Shown: one piece after another, positions 1 to 8,948 of the stretch
Position numbering within the stretch: position 1 is the first letter of the stretch
How the letters are laid out: every line of letters starts with the position of its first letter
Source of the DNA: Symbiodinium natans
Taxonomy: Eukaryota; Sar; Dinophyceae; Suessiales; Symbiodiniaceae
DNA length: 64,000 bases
Assembly (NCBI GenBank): GCA_905221605.1
Contig: CAJNDS010000113.1
Location: 1,510,582 to 1,574,581 of the forward strand
Reading direction: 5' to 3'
Program-made: the position numbers and the translations under genes
The notes under the pieces: model-generated
Database searches by the model: none
Told to the model about the DNA's origin: nothing
The model's input: only the letters and a program-made list of their open reading frames with translations

Positions 1-109
1 AAGGGCACGTTCGGGGCTTTTCCTGTTTCAATACCTAGGGGACTTCAAAAGATACGAGGCGCCTGTGATGCGTCGCATCCAATATATATTAGATTTTATT
101 TTTTAAATG

Positions 110-619
110 TTAATCCATAGTTGTTAAATCTTTTGTTTCTTTTATTGTTTCTGGTTTCTTCTTATTAGTTTTAATAATATAATAAACATCTTTATCTAAC
201 TTTTTTACATCTTCTTTAAGCTCTTTAATATCCTCCTCTGTTTTGTAAATTTTCATTTCCAATTTTTGTTTCAATTCCTTAATATCATCAGCGTTTTTTT
301 CTATACGTTCGTCGCATTCTTCGGGTGTTGGTGTCCTGCCTTGACCCCATCCATTATCACAAATGGCTACACTTCCGGATTGATCTGGTGTAAAAATATT
401 ATTATCGGGTGTTGTTCCTCTACCAACTTTATAACTACTTCTATTTTCAATTATATAAATGGTTTTACTATCTTTGTCGCTTGTTGTTTTCGTTTCTTTA
501 TGATATAAATTTTTTCTACATCTACACGGCAAACAGTTTAAACTGGTAGGTGTTAATATAAATCCTCCGTTGTTTGTTTGTTTTTCTTCATCTTCCTTAT
601 TACTCATATTTTTAAACAT
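110..619 (-). CDS. Hypothetical coiled-coil protein with Cys cluster
   Basis: A 169-residue ORF in the AT-rich virus block; its family is not recognised. The N-terminal third has a small cysteine cluster (CLPCRC) that could bind a metal. The middle is Gly/Asp/Asn-rich (NGWGQGRTPTPEE), and the C-terminal half, about residues 100-155, is a heptad-like Lys/Glu-rich coiled coil. The start may be the first Met or the Met four residues later; the sequence does not decide. It lies leftmost in the block and is read away from the packaging ATPase. Codon use is AT-rich like the capsid genes, so a real viral gene is likely. A structural or scaffold role is only a guess. Confidence 0.6.
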   Translation of the reverse strand: MFKNMSNKEDEEKQTNNGGFILTPTSLNCLPCRCRKNLYHKETKTTSDKDSKTIYIIENRSSYKVGRGTTPDNNIFTPDQSGSVAICDNGWGQGRTPTPEECDERIEKNADDIKELKQKLEMKIYKTEEDIKELKEDVKKLDKDVYYIIKTNKKKPETIKETKDLTTMD

Positions 620-629
620 TAGACTTTTT

Positions 630-779
630 TTAATTTTTCTTAAATTTTAAATACTGTAAAACTCCCTTGCAAATTTCCAAAATAGAATAACAACATCGTC
701 TATACCGTGGCTCGGTTATTATTATTTGTTCGACGTCTTCTATTTCATTTATCGCCTCTATGTATTTGTCGTAATTCAT
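630..779 (-). CDS. Small ORF, 49 residues, hypothetical
   Basis: A short reading frame runs from an ATG at 779 to a TAA at 630-632. It starts MNYDKYIEAI and is acidic in the first half and basic at the end, with a CC pair in the middle. It fills the gap between the 110-619 gene, which it precedes on the same strand by 10 bases, and the divergent ATPase gene. An AT-rich ATATAAT tract lies immediately upstream, as for other genes of this block. Family unknown. It could be a chance ORF, but spacing and composition favour a real small gene. Confidence 0.4.
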   Translation of the reverse strand: MNYDKYIEAINEIEDVEQIIITEPRYRRCCYSILEICKGVLQYLKFKKN

Positions 780-816
780 TATATAATTAAAATATAAAAT
801 CTTCTATGTATTTATA

Positions 817-1584
817 ATGAATAATAGCATTCCAATCGTCAAACCAATAGACATACCGGAATACACATACAAAAACTCAAAATATGATATGATGCCGTCG
901 CTTCCATTCCGTGGTATATTGGTAGCCTCTTCGACCGGCGGTAAAACGGTATTGATACAAAATCTCATATTGAATATTTATAAAGGCTCCTTTGAAAGAA
1001 TATTTATATTCAGTCCTAGCGTTCATGTTGATGACACATGGAACAGCGTAAAAAAACATATATCGGAAAATATGAATGTAGATACAGAAAAAGAAAAAAC
1101 ATACTTTGAAGAATATAACCCCGAAGCATTAAACCAAATTATAAAAACGCAACATAAAGTTATTGATTATCAAAAAAAGAATAAGCAAAAACATTTGCAT
1201 TCAATATTAATTGTCATTGATGATTTCGCGGACGATCCAAAATTCGTAAGGTATTCAAATATATTACATTCCCTATTTACTCGTGGTCGTCATAATGCAA
1301 TATCTGTATTATTATCAACTCAAAAATATAATGTCCTCGCTCCAATCGTAAGGTTAAATACGTCCGCTTTATTTATATTCCGATTGAAAAATATGAATGA
1401 GGTAAATTCATTTCTAGAAGAAAATTCCGCATTGGTAAATAAAGAAGAATTATATGAAATGTATAGAATAGCTATAAACGATGCCCCCTATTCATTCTTA
1501 TATATAAATACAAATGCAAAAGATATAAATCGTATGTTCTTTATTCGCTTTGAAAAAGCTATGACAATATCATCAGAATTATAA
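817..1584 (+). CDS. Packaging ATPase, FtsK/HerA (A32-like) type
   Basis: A 255-residue P-loop ATPase. Walker A is ASSTGGKT at residues 37-44, a hydrophobic strand ending in the acidic pair of Walker B (IVIDDFAD) lies at about 132-139, and LLSTQK at 165-170 fits the conserved sensor region after Walker B. Length and motif spacing fit the FtsK/HerA genome-packaging ATPases of polinton-like viruses, virophages and nucleocytoplasmic large DNA viruses. These pump DNA into the preformed capsid. The start at 817 follows an AT-rich ATTTATA tract. The gene is intact, and a hairpin (1598-1623) follows the stop. It is read divergently from 630-779. The family call is strong; the precise virus lineage is inferred from the neighbours. 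Confidence 0.82.
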   Translation: MNNSIPIVKPIDIPEYTYKNSKYDMMPSLPFRGILVASSTGGKTVLIQNLILNIYKGSFERIFIFSPSVHVDDTWNSVKKHISENMNVDTEKEKTYFEEYNPEALNQIIKTQHKVIDYQKKNKQKHLHSILIVIDDFADDPKFVRYSNILHSLFTRGRHNAISVLLSTQKYNVLAPIVRLNTSALFIFRLKNMNEVNSFLEENSALVNKEELYEMYRIAINDAPYSFLYINTNAKDINRMFFIRFEKAMTISSEL

Positions 1585-1597
1585 ACCTTATTCATTC

Positions 1598-1623
1598 ATA
1601 AAATTTATTTCAAATTATTTTAT
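1598..1623 (+). terminator. Hairpin after ATPase gene
   Basis: ATAAAAT at 1598-1604 pairs with ATTTTAT at 1617-1623, 14 bases after the stop codon. Its right arm and loop resemble those of the longer hairpin at 2804-2841 (both read CAAATTATTTTAT). It is the weakest of the gene-end hairpins here. Confidence 0.4.
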
Positions 1624-1629
1624 TATTTA

Positions 1630-1860
1630 TTATTCCACTCCACTCCTCTTTTTGCACCTCGTCGTTCGGATCCGCATCGCTCCAGCCACAGGCGCATTAC
1701 CTTGGATGGGGTTAGGGTTTTTGGGTGTTTAAGTGTTTTTTTACTTTTAGTTGAGGCACATGTCTTCCTTCTCCTCGGTGTCCCCTTCTTCTTTTGGTAT
1801 CACCTCGGGTTGGGTTTTATTAGTATTAGTGTTACGGTTTACGGTTTCTAATTTTGACGA
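1630..1860. other. GC-richer island, no clear gene
   Basis: The composition shifts away from the AT-rich viral genes. It contains TACCTTGGATGG, a variant of a short motif also seen near 2059, 2451 and 11,432, and a single GGGTTAGGG-like stretch. No complete ORF is supported. It may be the 3' part of the minus-strand gene suggested for 1832-2588. Confidence 0.3.
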
Positions 1861-2588
1861 GTTGCATCCCTTTGGCTTTGGGAGGCGGTGGAACAACTTT
1901 TGATCCCTTGTGCTTCGCCTTGGTTCTTATTATAAAAAAAAGCTTTCTACAAAACTTAACAAATAAAAAGTGATAAACATGAAAATTCAGATCAGATACC
2001 ATCATTTTTATCACTCCTCGTGGGATACTGCTTGTTTTTGCTGTCGTTTTGCAAGGCATTGCCTTGAATGGCGCCTTCGCCTTTGATGCTGTTGTTGCAG
2101 TGCGTGGCGGTGGTGCTGGTGCTGGTGGTGTTGTGGGCTGCGGTGGTGGTGTAGGTGGTGGTGGTGGTGTAGGCGGTGGTGTAGGTGGTGGTGGTGGTGT
2201 AGGTGGTGGTGCTGGTGTAGGTGGTGGTGGTGCGTTGTAGTCCTCTGCAGTCATCAAGATGGTCTCATTCACCTCACCCTCCACTTCCCACACACGAAAA
2301 AAATCCAACGCGAGTCTCCAATCCTAGATTGCTTCAAAAGAACATGAATGTATTATAACCCAAGACTTATTAAAAAAAAAGACTTACTAAACAAAAAAAA
2401 CTTACTATAACCAAAAACAGAGAAGCGTTTAGTAGCCATCGCGGGGTTGCCTTGGATGCACATAAAAAGCTTAAACTAAAAACTAAACAGACAAAAACAC
2501 AATGAAGTAAATAATACAGATATGATACGATAAGGACAACGTCATCGCTGTCCCCACGCGCACCTTCAATCGCGAACAATGAAGCCAT
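1832..2588 (-). CDS. Possible spliced minus-strand gene with Pro-rich segment
   Basis: Read on the minus strand, an ATG at 2588 opens MASLFAIEGARGDSDD in GC-rich sequence. It is followed by AT-rich DNA with GTAAGT-like donors (near 2405-2415). A candidate acceptor CTAG near 2325 precedes DWRLALDFFRVW, an acidic stretch and then a long proline/threonine run (about 2100-2235). The 158-residue frame at 1832-2308 has no upstream ATG of its own, which suits a downstream exon. The proline run comes from a GGT/GTA repeat and is low-complexity. GC-rich exons separated by AT-rich introns would be unusual for this virus type, so this may be a captured or host-derived gene. The exon borders are inferred. 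Confidence 0.3.
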
Positions 2589-2803
2589 GGCAAGAACCTA
2601 AACCAATATGAGCCAATACACCACCATAAAAAATACAACAACTCAAAAAATAATGACAGAAAAAGAGAGAGGGGGACGAGAAGGGAGAAGAGAGAGAGAT
2701 GCATTCACTCTACCAGATCTAGCGCAAGTCCGCGGGAAGGGTGAGGTAAGAAAGGAAGAGAAAAAGAGGTGCAAAAGCAGTATAAAATTCATAAAAAAAT
2801 ATA

Positions 2804-2841
2804 TTTCATAAAATAATATTATTCCAAATTATTTTATGAAA
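2804..2841. terminator. Perfect 14-bp hairpin at gene end
   Basis: TTTCATAAAATAAT at 2804-2817 is the exact reverse complement of 2828-2841, with a 10-base loop. It lies just past the stop of the minus-strand gene at 2847-3056. The position suits a transcript-end hairpin like those reported for mimiviruses. Confidence 0.6.
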
Positions 2842-2846
2842 TTTCA

Positions 2847-3056
2847 TCAAATCAATGAATAACTACACAAATTTATAGCGGGTAATTTATATACCAATTT
2901 ATCGCTCTTCGTTTCTTCTAATTTTTCAATCCTTTCTATACAATCCTTCAAAGTATTGAATAGTAAAATATCAGTTTTAGTTTTTTCATCTATATCAAGT
3001 TCTTTTATTTTTTGCATATTTTCAGTGGCAGTATTTTTAGATGTTTTCAAACCCAT
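2847..3056 (-). CDS. Small hypothetical helical protein
   Basis: A 69-residue ORF starting MGLKTSKNTATENMQKIK. Residues about 10-55 are charged and helical with a probable coiled coil (KDCIERIEKLEE). It begins 26 bases after the stop of the fibre's displaced C-terminal segment and is followed by the 14-bp hairpin, so it probably shares the fibre transcript. Family unknown; composition agrees with the surrounding viral genes. Confidence 0.5.
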   Translation of the reverse strand: MGLKTSKNTATENMQKIKELDIDEKTKTDILLFNTLKDCIERIEKLEETKSDKLVYKLPAINLCSYSLI

Positions 3057-3081
3057 ATATTAACATTTAGATAAAAATATT

Positions 3082-3312
3082 TTAATCATCGTCTTTAACT
3101 TTCTTTTTTAATTTCGTTATTTCTGATTTCAAATTTGTTATTTCCTTTTGCATTTCTTGCACACAACCCCAAAGAACAACTGACATTTTATTATATGCTA
3201 ATAATTTTACGCCTTCTTCGTTATAATATATGATGTTGTCCCATTCAGAAGGCATTTTAGCGTTTTTAATATCATCTGCTATAAAACCTAGGTTGCTCTT
3301 CTTGTCTTCATC
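3082..3312 (-). pseudogene. C-terminal part of the S74 chaperone domain, out of frame
   Basis: About 76 codons open in another frame directly after the fibre ORF and end in TAA at 3082-3084. They contain LGFIADDI, the conserved continuation of peptidase S74 (intramolecular chaperone) domains, then a Trp-containing segment and a terminal Lys/Glu coiled coil. The upstream ORF carries the first half of the same domain (SDAKLKENI), so the two belong to one gene. The shift is equivalent to one missing base near 3310-3325. Mutation, sequencing error and programmed frameshifting cannot be told apart here. Confidence 0.7.
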
Positions 3313-5627
3313 CTTAATAAATTATATGTTTTCGGTTTAATATATTTAACCGCTTTGTAACATTCTTTCGTGTCTATTTCCTTAATGTTCTCTTTTAATT
3401 TAGCGTCTGATGTTTCAGTTAAAGCAACACATGTTACATTTCCACCACTGTCTGCATTACTTGTTGTGGTAAAAACACCATAAACATCAACTCCTGTATT
3501 GGTTGCGTCTAATCTTGACAAATTATTATTACTTAATCTAATCAATCCGTCATTATCTGGATTGTTAATTAATACTCTTTGTTGTCCTGAAACATCAGTA
3601 TTTGTAATTTCCAGTTGTCCGACTAGTGTAACTTTTCCGTCTGTTAATTTAATTTCCGGTGTCGATGCTTCTAATCCAACTGTTAAATTAATATCACCTA
3701 ACGTATCACCATTCCTAACAAATAGTTTATATTGTCCATCCAACACTTCTTTCAATTCGCTACTGTTCTGAAACATAAAACGCCCCCAACTAACAACATC
3801 TGCCTCACCAACAATATTACCTATACTGTTAAATGTTAAGTTATTTGTAACTGCTCTATTTATTGTTATTCCGTTAGTGTCGTTTAATTGTAATGCTATT
3901 GTTCCTGTTGTAGGGTCAGTTGTTCTATCAGTTTGAAGACTAAAATTAATTTCTTCTGTTGATATTACATTCAATGAATTATTAACGTCTGCTCTTTGAA
4001 ATATTCTTCCATCAGTGCTTAATAACTGTTGTCCTAAAAATGTTGCGTCATTTTCCACTCTCGTTTCGTTAAAATTACTTACACCGCCTACTGTTAAATG
4101 ATATGAAAAATTATACGCTCTTCCTATTCCTACTGTTGCTGTTGTTGTGCTTCCAATGCGTAATCTATAATCGCCTCCTGTGTCGTGTAAAATCATTTCC
4201 GTTCCGTTTGCTGGATTACTCGGGTTCATACATCTAAAATTTCTGTTCTTAAATTCAAATACTCCTTGTGTGTCCCTAATTCTTAAATTATAATTAGCAT
4301 CTCCACTATTTCTAAACATATCAAACCCCGCTGTCGGTAGTAGAATATCACCTGTTGAATTTGTTAAATCTAAATTACCTCTAAAATCTGTATCTTTATA
4401 AAAAACCGTTTTACTATTTGCTTTATCACATTCTAAATGTGTATTAGTATCTCCATCTGTTGCTGTTCCTGTCATTAATCTTAAAGCGTCTTCATCAGTT
4501 CTAATATCCAGCGATGTATTAACTTTCGTAGCATTTACATATCTGTCTAATGTTGTGTTCGCATCCGTAAATTCCATTAAACCATTTACTCTTAAATTTT
4601 GTCTAACGATAGCATTATCAACAACATCTAATGTATAACCTCCTGTTAATGTATTTGCTCCTGTATCTACTAATAACGAATGTGATTTAACATATTGATT
4701 AGCATTATTATTTAGATTTAATATTCTTCCTGTATCACCTACGGAATTATAACAATCGATATTATCATTGTTAAAAGTAATATAATTATCAGTATTCCGA
4801 ACCGTAAAAGATAAATTAGCATCCGCTGTATTTTCTACTACTAACCCACCTGTTGGAGTTTCTATTTTACCTGACATTTTATACCCTGCGTTATTATTTG
4901 TTAAATCTAATTGTTTAATAGCATCATCTGACGTATTATTACAAAATATTTTATCGCCTTGTAAAGTTATATAACTCGTAGCGTTCTTAAACTCTGCTAA
5001 AACTTTATCACCACCCCCTGTTTGATTACTGAATAATAAACCTGCTACCGGACTTATATTTACTGTTGAATTATTTAACGTTAAACCACTATGAATAACG
5101 GTCGGGGCGCTACAATCAATAATAGGATTGGCACTAAATCTATTTGTAAAATCACTTATTGGAACTCTTAAAGCTAATAAATTATCAATTTCCGTATCGG
5201 TGTAGCCTCCGCCTGCACCTACTAAACCATCTACTTCGGTTTTATTATAATAATTGGTTGCTAGTTGCGTATTAGTCTGAAAATTCGTCGATAAATTCGT
5301 ATCAATTTGTGTTTGTGTATAGTAATTAGTAAAGGTCGTGTCAATTTCTGATTTATTGTAAAAGGTGCTCGTTAAAGTGGCGTTTGTTTGGTAGTCTGTG
5401 TTTAATAAATGTGTTATTGAACTAATATTCTGGAAGTTTTGAAGTTGTTTCGTGTTCAATACTGCTTTTTCTGCTGTATTTGTTGCTATATTAGAAGTAT
5501 TAGCCGAGTTAGTGTTTTCTACTTCTGTTTTGGTGGCGTATTGATCGCTTATTTCAGTTGCCCCTGTTGAAAAAATTTTGTAAATTTCGTTCGCGTAAAG
5601 CGTGGTTAAGTTGTTTATAGAAGCCAT
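3288..5627 (-). CDS. Fibre/spike protein with S74 chaperone domain start
   Basis: A 779-residue protein. Residues about 40-150 hold short repeats around tyrosine pairs (FYNKSEID, YYTQTQID, YYNKTEVD), typical of trimeric fibre shafts. A long Asn/Thr-rich beta region follows, then SDAKLKENI and YIKPKTYN, the start of a peptidase S74 intramolecular chaperone. In this family the chaperone drives trimerisation and then usually cleaves itself off. The frame breaks after RMKTRRAT, and the remainder lies at 3082-3312. The gene is 62 bases downstream of the capsid gene on the same strand, so a host-attachment spike is the natural reading. If the break is real, folding of the fibre would be impaired. 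Confidence 0.75.
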   Translation of the reverse strand: MASINNLTTLYANEIYKIFSTGATEISDQYATKTEVENTNSANTSNIATNTAEKAVLNTKQLQNFQNISSITHLLNTDYQTNATLTSTFYNKSEIDTTFTNYYTQTQIDTNLSTNFQTNTQLATNYYNKTEVDGLVGAGGGYTDTEIDNLLALRVPISDFTNRFSANPIIDCSAPTVIHSGLTLNNSTVNISPVAGLLFSNQTGGGDKVLAEFKNATSYITLQGDKIFCNNTSDDAIKQLDLTNNNAGYKMSGKIETPTGGLVVENTADANLSFTVRNTDNYITFNNDNIDCYNSVGDTGRILNLNNNANQYVKSHSLLVDTGANTLTGGYTLDVVDNAIVRQNLRVNGLMEFTDANTTLDRYVNATKVNTSLDIRTDEDALRLMTGTATDGDTNTHLECDKANSKTVFYKDTDFRGNLDLTNSTGDILLPTAGFDMFRNSGDANYNLRIRDTQGVFEFKNRNFRCMNPSNPANGTEMILHDTGGDYRLRIGSTTTATVGIGRAYNFSYHLTVGGVSNFNETRVENDATFLGQQLLSTDGRIFQRADVNNSLNVISTEEINFSLQTDRTTDPTTGTIALQLNDTNGITINRAVTNNLTFNSIGNIVGEADVVSWGRFMFQNSSELKEVLDGQYKLFVRNGDTLGDINLTVGLEASTPEIKLTDGKVTLVGQLEITNTDVSGQQRVLINNPDNDGLIRLSNNNLSRLDATNTGVDVYGVFTTTSNADSGGNVTCVALTETSDAKLKENIKEIDTKECYKAVKYIKPKTYNLLRMKTRRAT

Positions 5628-5663
5628 TATTAAATTAAGTAGATTTTATTTAATTTAATAATG
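5625..5663. terminator. Perfect 14-bp hairpin between capsid and fibre genes
   Basis: CATTATTAAATTAA at 5625-5638 is the exact reverse complement of 5650-5663, with an 11-base loop. On the minus strand it lies after the major capsid stop and its distal arm contains the fibre ATG. It could end the capsid mRNA while marking the start of the fibre message. Confidence 0.6.
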
Positions 5664-5689
5664 TTTTATTTCTTTTATCAGATCTCAAT

Positions 5690-7156
5690 TTAATCTAAAA
5701 CAGTGCTGGCACTTTCGGAGAGCTCAAAAACATGTTCTGAAACGAGCGTAACATATACCTGTTCTACGCCTAATGCGAATGTGTTGTTCGCCCCTTTCAA
5801 TTTAAAAGTCAATAAGGAACCCATCTTTGTGTTCGAACCGGTAAAATTCATATCAGGTTGCTTATCGAAATTTATTCCACCAATAAACTTATCGTTAGCG
5901 TATCTGTAAATGTCAATTGAAAAACCGTCATAAAACGGAGACATAACATTAACAGCACGACGTAAGAAATACATAGCTTCGGCTAAACTTTCTATTGCTT
6001 GTTCGGGGAACTTTTTATTCGCGATCTGAACATAATATGAAATTTGTTTGGTGCTGTCAATCACACCTTCTAAATTATCAATTGACGCCGACATAGGATG
6101 ATAAAACCATGTCCATTTTTTCTTCGCAAAATTTGCCGCAGTGTTATTATTATCAATCTGTGAATTAGAAAGGGTAAAAAACATTTGAGATAATCGTGTT
6201 GAAGACTTAACGATATTCATATTGATTTCGGTATTTCCTGCCGCGAAAGATTGTGAAAAACTGTGATAGGCTGGATAAACCATACGAAGCCGACCCCCTT
6301 TCAATAAATGCGAAACCACGTTATTATTGACGGAATTGTCGACTGTGATTAATTCGCATCGAAGGATACAATTTTGAATTGCCCACGAAGTTGTGGTGTT
6401 TCGTGTGGTAAAATATAAGCCATTGACATCGTCTTCCGCTTGTGTTCCTGCTACCGGCGTAGCCGGATTGATTACCGGTTCTTGTGCATCGGAACAAATT
6501 TCAAAAATAAATTCTAACGGACAATATCGAATAGGCGGATAATACCCAGATTGAACGAACCCGCAACATGGCTTATGTCCCATCCGAACGAATTTACCTT
6601 GCTCAATTCCTGTCGTGTTAGCTCTTGTAAGTTTTGGTAAAACAATTCCTCTATCATTTCTACCAGTAGTAGCGGTGGCATCGTGTCCTTCAATTGCAAA
6701 CGCATAAAGTCTATTAATTCGGCTGTCGTATCGTGTTAAACAACCTTCTTGGATGTCGTCTAAATTTCTTACTTCTTCACTTTTAAAAGATTTCATTTCT
6801 TCACATACTAAATTATAGTTGTCAATGTCGTTAATCTGTTGTCCTGCCGCATTGCATCTATAACGAGTGAAAAAGGCGTGGCTTTCACCTAATGGTCTTA
6901 AATATTCTCCTGCCGTGGTTGATGTATTCACAACATCAAAAAATAAGCAAATGCTGGACATATCGATGTAATTGTTGTCTTCTCCCGTGATCACAAATTT
7001 AATATATTTATTACCATTATTTGAACTAAAAATATTTCCGGATACACTAGGGAAATGAACCTGCTTACGATCGGTGATATACGCGGCACTTTCGGGAAGT
7101 CCGAACTGTAAAGAATTTATCATGTTATCCTGTGTTTCAGCAATAACTAAATCCAT
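5690..7156 (-). CDS. Major capsid protein, double jelly-roll type (probable)
   Basis: A 488-residue protein and the best capsid candidate in the block. The N-terminal half has KYIKFVITGEDNNYIDMSS, then strands with aromatic and proline turns (LRPLGESHAFFTRYRCNAAG). The C-terminal half repeats a beta-rich layout ending VEQVYVTLVSEHVFE. Length, lack of transmembrane segments and position beside fibre, penton and ATPase genes fit the double jelly-roll proteins of polinton-like viruses, which form pseudo-hexameric capsomers. The ATG at 7156 follows AATAATATATAAGTT on the minus strand, matching the AT box of other genes here. The gene is intact. The fold is inferred from context and pattern; a structure prediction would settle it. 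Confidence 0.7.
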   Translation of the reverse strand: MDLVIAETQDNMINSLQFGLPESAAYITDRKQVHFPSVSGNIFSSNNGNKYIKFVITGEDNNYIDMSSICLFFDVVNTSTTAGEYLRPLGESHAFFTRYRCNAAGQQINDIDNYNLVCEEMKSFKSEEVRNLDDIQEGCLTRYDSRINRLYAFAIEGHDATATTGRNDRGIVLPKLTRANTTGIEQGKFVRMGHKPCCGFVQSGYYPPIRYCPLEFIFEICSDAQEPVINPATPVAGTQAEDDVNGLYFTTRNTTTSWAIQNCILRCELITVDNSVNNNVVSHLLKGGRLRMVYPAYHSFSQSFAAGNTEINMNIVKSSTRLSQMFFTLSNSQIDNNNTAANFAKKKWTWFYHPMSASIDNLEGVIDSTKQISYYVQIANKKFPEQAIESLAEAMYFLRRAVNVMSPFYDGFSIDIYRYANDKFIGGINFDKQPDMNFTGSNTKMGSLLTFKLKGANNTFALGVEQVYVTLVSEHVFELSESASTVLD

Positions 7157-7166
7157 AACTTATATA

Positions 7167-7415
7167 TTATTTATTAGATTTTTTATTATTAATATTATTA
7201 TATTTTTTATGTGAATTTAAATTGTTAATATTTTTTGAAATTGGTTTTTCTAATTGAGGTTGTGATACTGCCGTTGCATCGGCTTCAACAATTCCTCTAA
7301 TAGTTTCATAAGATGAATTGTTGATGCTTTTCGTAAGCTTGTTTTTAAATTGGACGTTTTCGGGGGCTTTTCCTACCCGCGTTTGTTCCTTCGGTTTCCT
7401 GACCTTATTAAGCAT
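7167..7415 (-). CDS. Small basic hypothetical protein
   Basis: An 82-residue reading when started at the ATG at 7415, which directly follows the AT box ACTATATAATATA. An upstream in-frame ATG at 7448 would overlap the end of the lipase gene by 10 bases and is less likely. The protein is Lys/Asn-rich with a basic C-terminus and no recognised domain. It sits between the lipase and the capsid gene in one minus-strand run. It could be a DNA-binding core or cement protein, but nothing in the sequence proves this. Confidence 0.5.
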   Translation of the reverse strand: MLNKVRKPKEQTRVGKAPENVQFKNKLTKSINNSSYETIRGIVEADATAVSQPQLEKPISKNINNLNSHKKYNNINNKKSNK

Positions 7416-7438
7416 TATATTATATAGTTTTAGATAAT

Positions 7439-7990
7439 TCAGAACCATCCTTGTTCAGGGATCGTTTCATCAATGTTTAATAGTTCGTCTATGTCATGGT
7501 TTTTTACAGGATTGAATGAATCTGTGTTATAATTAATTGCTCCACTATCAAGACTACTAACAAGATCGCCAGTTTTTCGGAAACGCTTGTGCTGTTCTGT
7601 CGGTTTATCCAAGCCAAAGATGGGTGCAATCAAACTTATTACTGGTGCATCATAAGTTCTAGTTTTATAATTTTTATCCTTAAATTCTTTGTTTAATTCT
7701 AAAACAACACTACCGCCCATACTGTGCCCTAATAGCGTATCCACTTGCGGATTTTCTAGTAATACTCGCCTAGCTTCTTTGTAGCGATCCATGTCTCTAA
7801 TTCCACCAGTTTTTAATTTCGTAAAATTTTGCTGCCAATCTCTCGCTGTTGTTGTTCCTCCAACATACATTTTATTTCCTTTAACAAAAATTTTATTATC
7901 ACGATCGTAAGCATATTTAATACCCTGTGAATTTGAAATTTTGCCGTTACTTTCTAGCATCGTATTTAGTTGCGATTGTATTTTTGACAT
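7439..7990 (-). CDS. Virion-associated lipase, class 3-like alpha/beta hydrolase
   Basis: A 183-residue protein with the nucleophile elbow GHSMGG at residues 88-93 (Ser90), the acid candidate in GDLVSSLD (Asp142) and the histidine candidate in KNHDID (His165). Spacing and the YDAPV strand after the elbow agree with class 3 lipases. Such enzymes hydrolyse acyl-glycerols or phospholipids. Lipase-like genes have been reported in some polinton-like viruses, where a role in crossing a membrane is plausible by analogy with parvovirus phospholipase. It precedes the small basic gene and capsid gene on the same strand, suggesting late expression. The triad assignment is by eye, and the protein is short for a secreted lipase. 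Confidence 0.7.
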   Translation of the reverse strand: MSKIQSQLNTMLESNGKISNSQGIKYAYDRDNKIFVKGNKMYVGGTTTARDWQQNFTKLKTGGIRDMDRYKEARRVLLENPQVDTLLGHSMGGSVVLELNKEFKDKNYKTRTYDAPVISLIAPIFGLDKPTEQHKRFRKTGDLVSSLDSGAINYNTDSFNPVKNHDIDELLNIDETIPEQGWF

Positions 7991-8043
7991 TATATAAAAA
8001 AGATTATAAATTATTTATATCAATTATATTATATAACAATATT

Positions 8044-8913
8044 ATGAGTATCAGACCATTGACGTATAAAAAAGTTTATGTAAATTCAAAATACCGCACT
8101 TCAAACAGTCGTGGAATAAGCGACTTTCAAATTGAATTAAGGGAAACCTTTGAAATACCCGATGGCACTATTATGCAAGTTCACGAGTTAGCCATTCCGA
8201 ATACGTGGTATTCAATAAACACAAATAATCAAAATCTATATTTTAGACATCAGATCATCGCACCAGCTACACCGCAAGGCATAACGTATAGGCGTATTGA
8301 AATACCAGTGGGAAATTACTCACCGCCGGAATTAGCAAATGCAATTCAGACACAACTGAATTTTTTCTTTGATAGTGGCGGTCGGTCAAATTCCTATACT
8401 GTAACATACAACACGATATCAAATAAGATGACGGTATCCTCAAATTATACAGAGGTGCTTTTTATTCCCTTAACTGATGCCGACGTTCCATCTTTCGTAG
8501 GTTCGTTTTCCAACAGTGTAGATCTGAATAATTTGAACTCTATAAATGAAGTGTTAAGTTTTAACGTTACGGTAGGCGATAGTTTCACTTCATCCGCTCC
8601 ATGGACTACCGGCTTCATTAAGCTTCTCCATCACCAAGACCTATACATATCGTGTCCGGAACTGTCAAATAATAATTTTCATAGTCCTTCGTCTTTTTCA
8701 AACGCGATCGTAAAAAAAGTTCCTGTCAATGCTTCCTTCGCAGGTATTATAAATGATCCCTACGGCGTTACAGATTACGATTATGTTAATGTCTCGCGTC
8801 GTTCAATAAGACGACTAACTTTTAGAATAACTGATGAAACGGGCAACCTTATCGACTTCAACGGCGTCGATCTCAGTTTTAGCCTCCTCTTTCATAATAG
8901 CGATGCTACATGA
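8044..8913 (+). CDS. Penton / minor capsid protein (probable)
   Basis: A 289-residue protein when started at the ATG at 8044. The longer frame from 7927 would overlap the lipase gene, whereas 8044 follows the AT box AACAATATT. The N-terminus YKKVYVNSKYRT, followed by SDFQIELRE and VHELAIPNTWYSI, matches the pattern I associate with the single jelly-roll minor capsid protein of polinton-like viruses. That protein occupies the pentameric vertices. Further beta strands and aromatic residues run to the end, with no membrane segment. It is divergent from the lipase gene and heads a plus-strand run of four genes. The family call rests on pattern memory and context. Confidence 0.62.
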   Translation: MSIRPLTYKKVYVNSKYRTSNSRGISDFQIELRETFEIPDGTIMQVHELAIPNTWYSINTNNQNLYFRHQIIAPATPQGITYRRIEIPVGNYSPPELANAIQTQLNFFFDSGGRSNSYTVTYNTISNKMTVSSNYTEVLFIPLTDADVPSFVGSFSNSVDLNNLNSINEVLSFNVTVGDSFTSSAPWTTGFIKLLHHQDLYISCPELSNNNFHSPSSFSNAIVKKVPVNASFAGIINDPYGVTDYDYVNVSRRSIRRLTFRITDETGNLIDFNGVDLSFSLLFHNSDAT

Positions 8914-8948
8914 AACGTAATAGAAAATATATAGAACAATATATATAT

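Noticed and set aside
2608-2811. 67-codon plus-strand ORF
   Set aside because: Arg/Glu/Lys low-complexity sequence from a GAGA-type stretch, without the AT box or other support.
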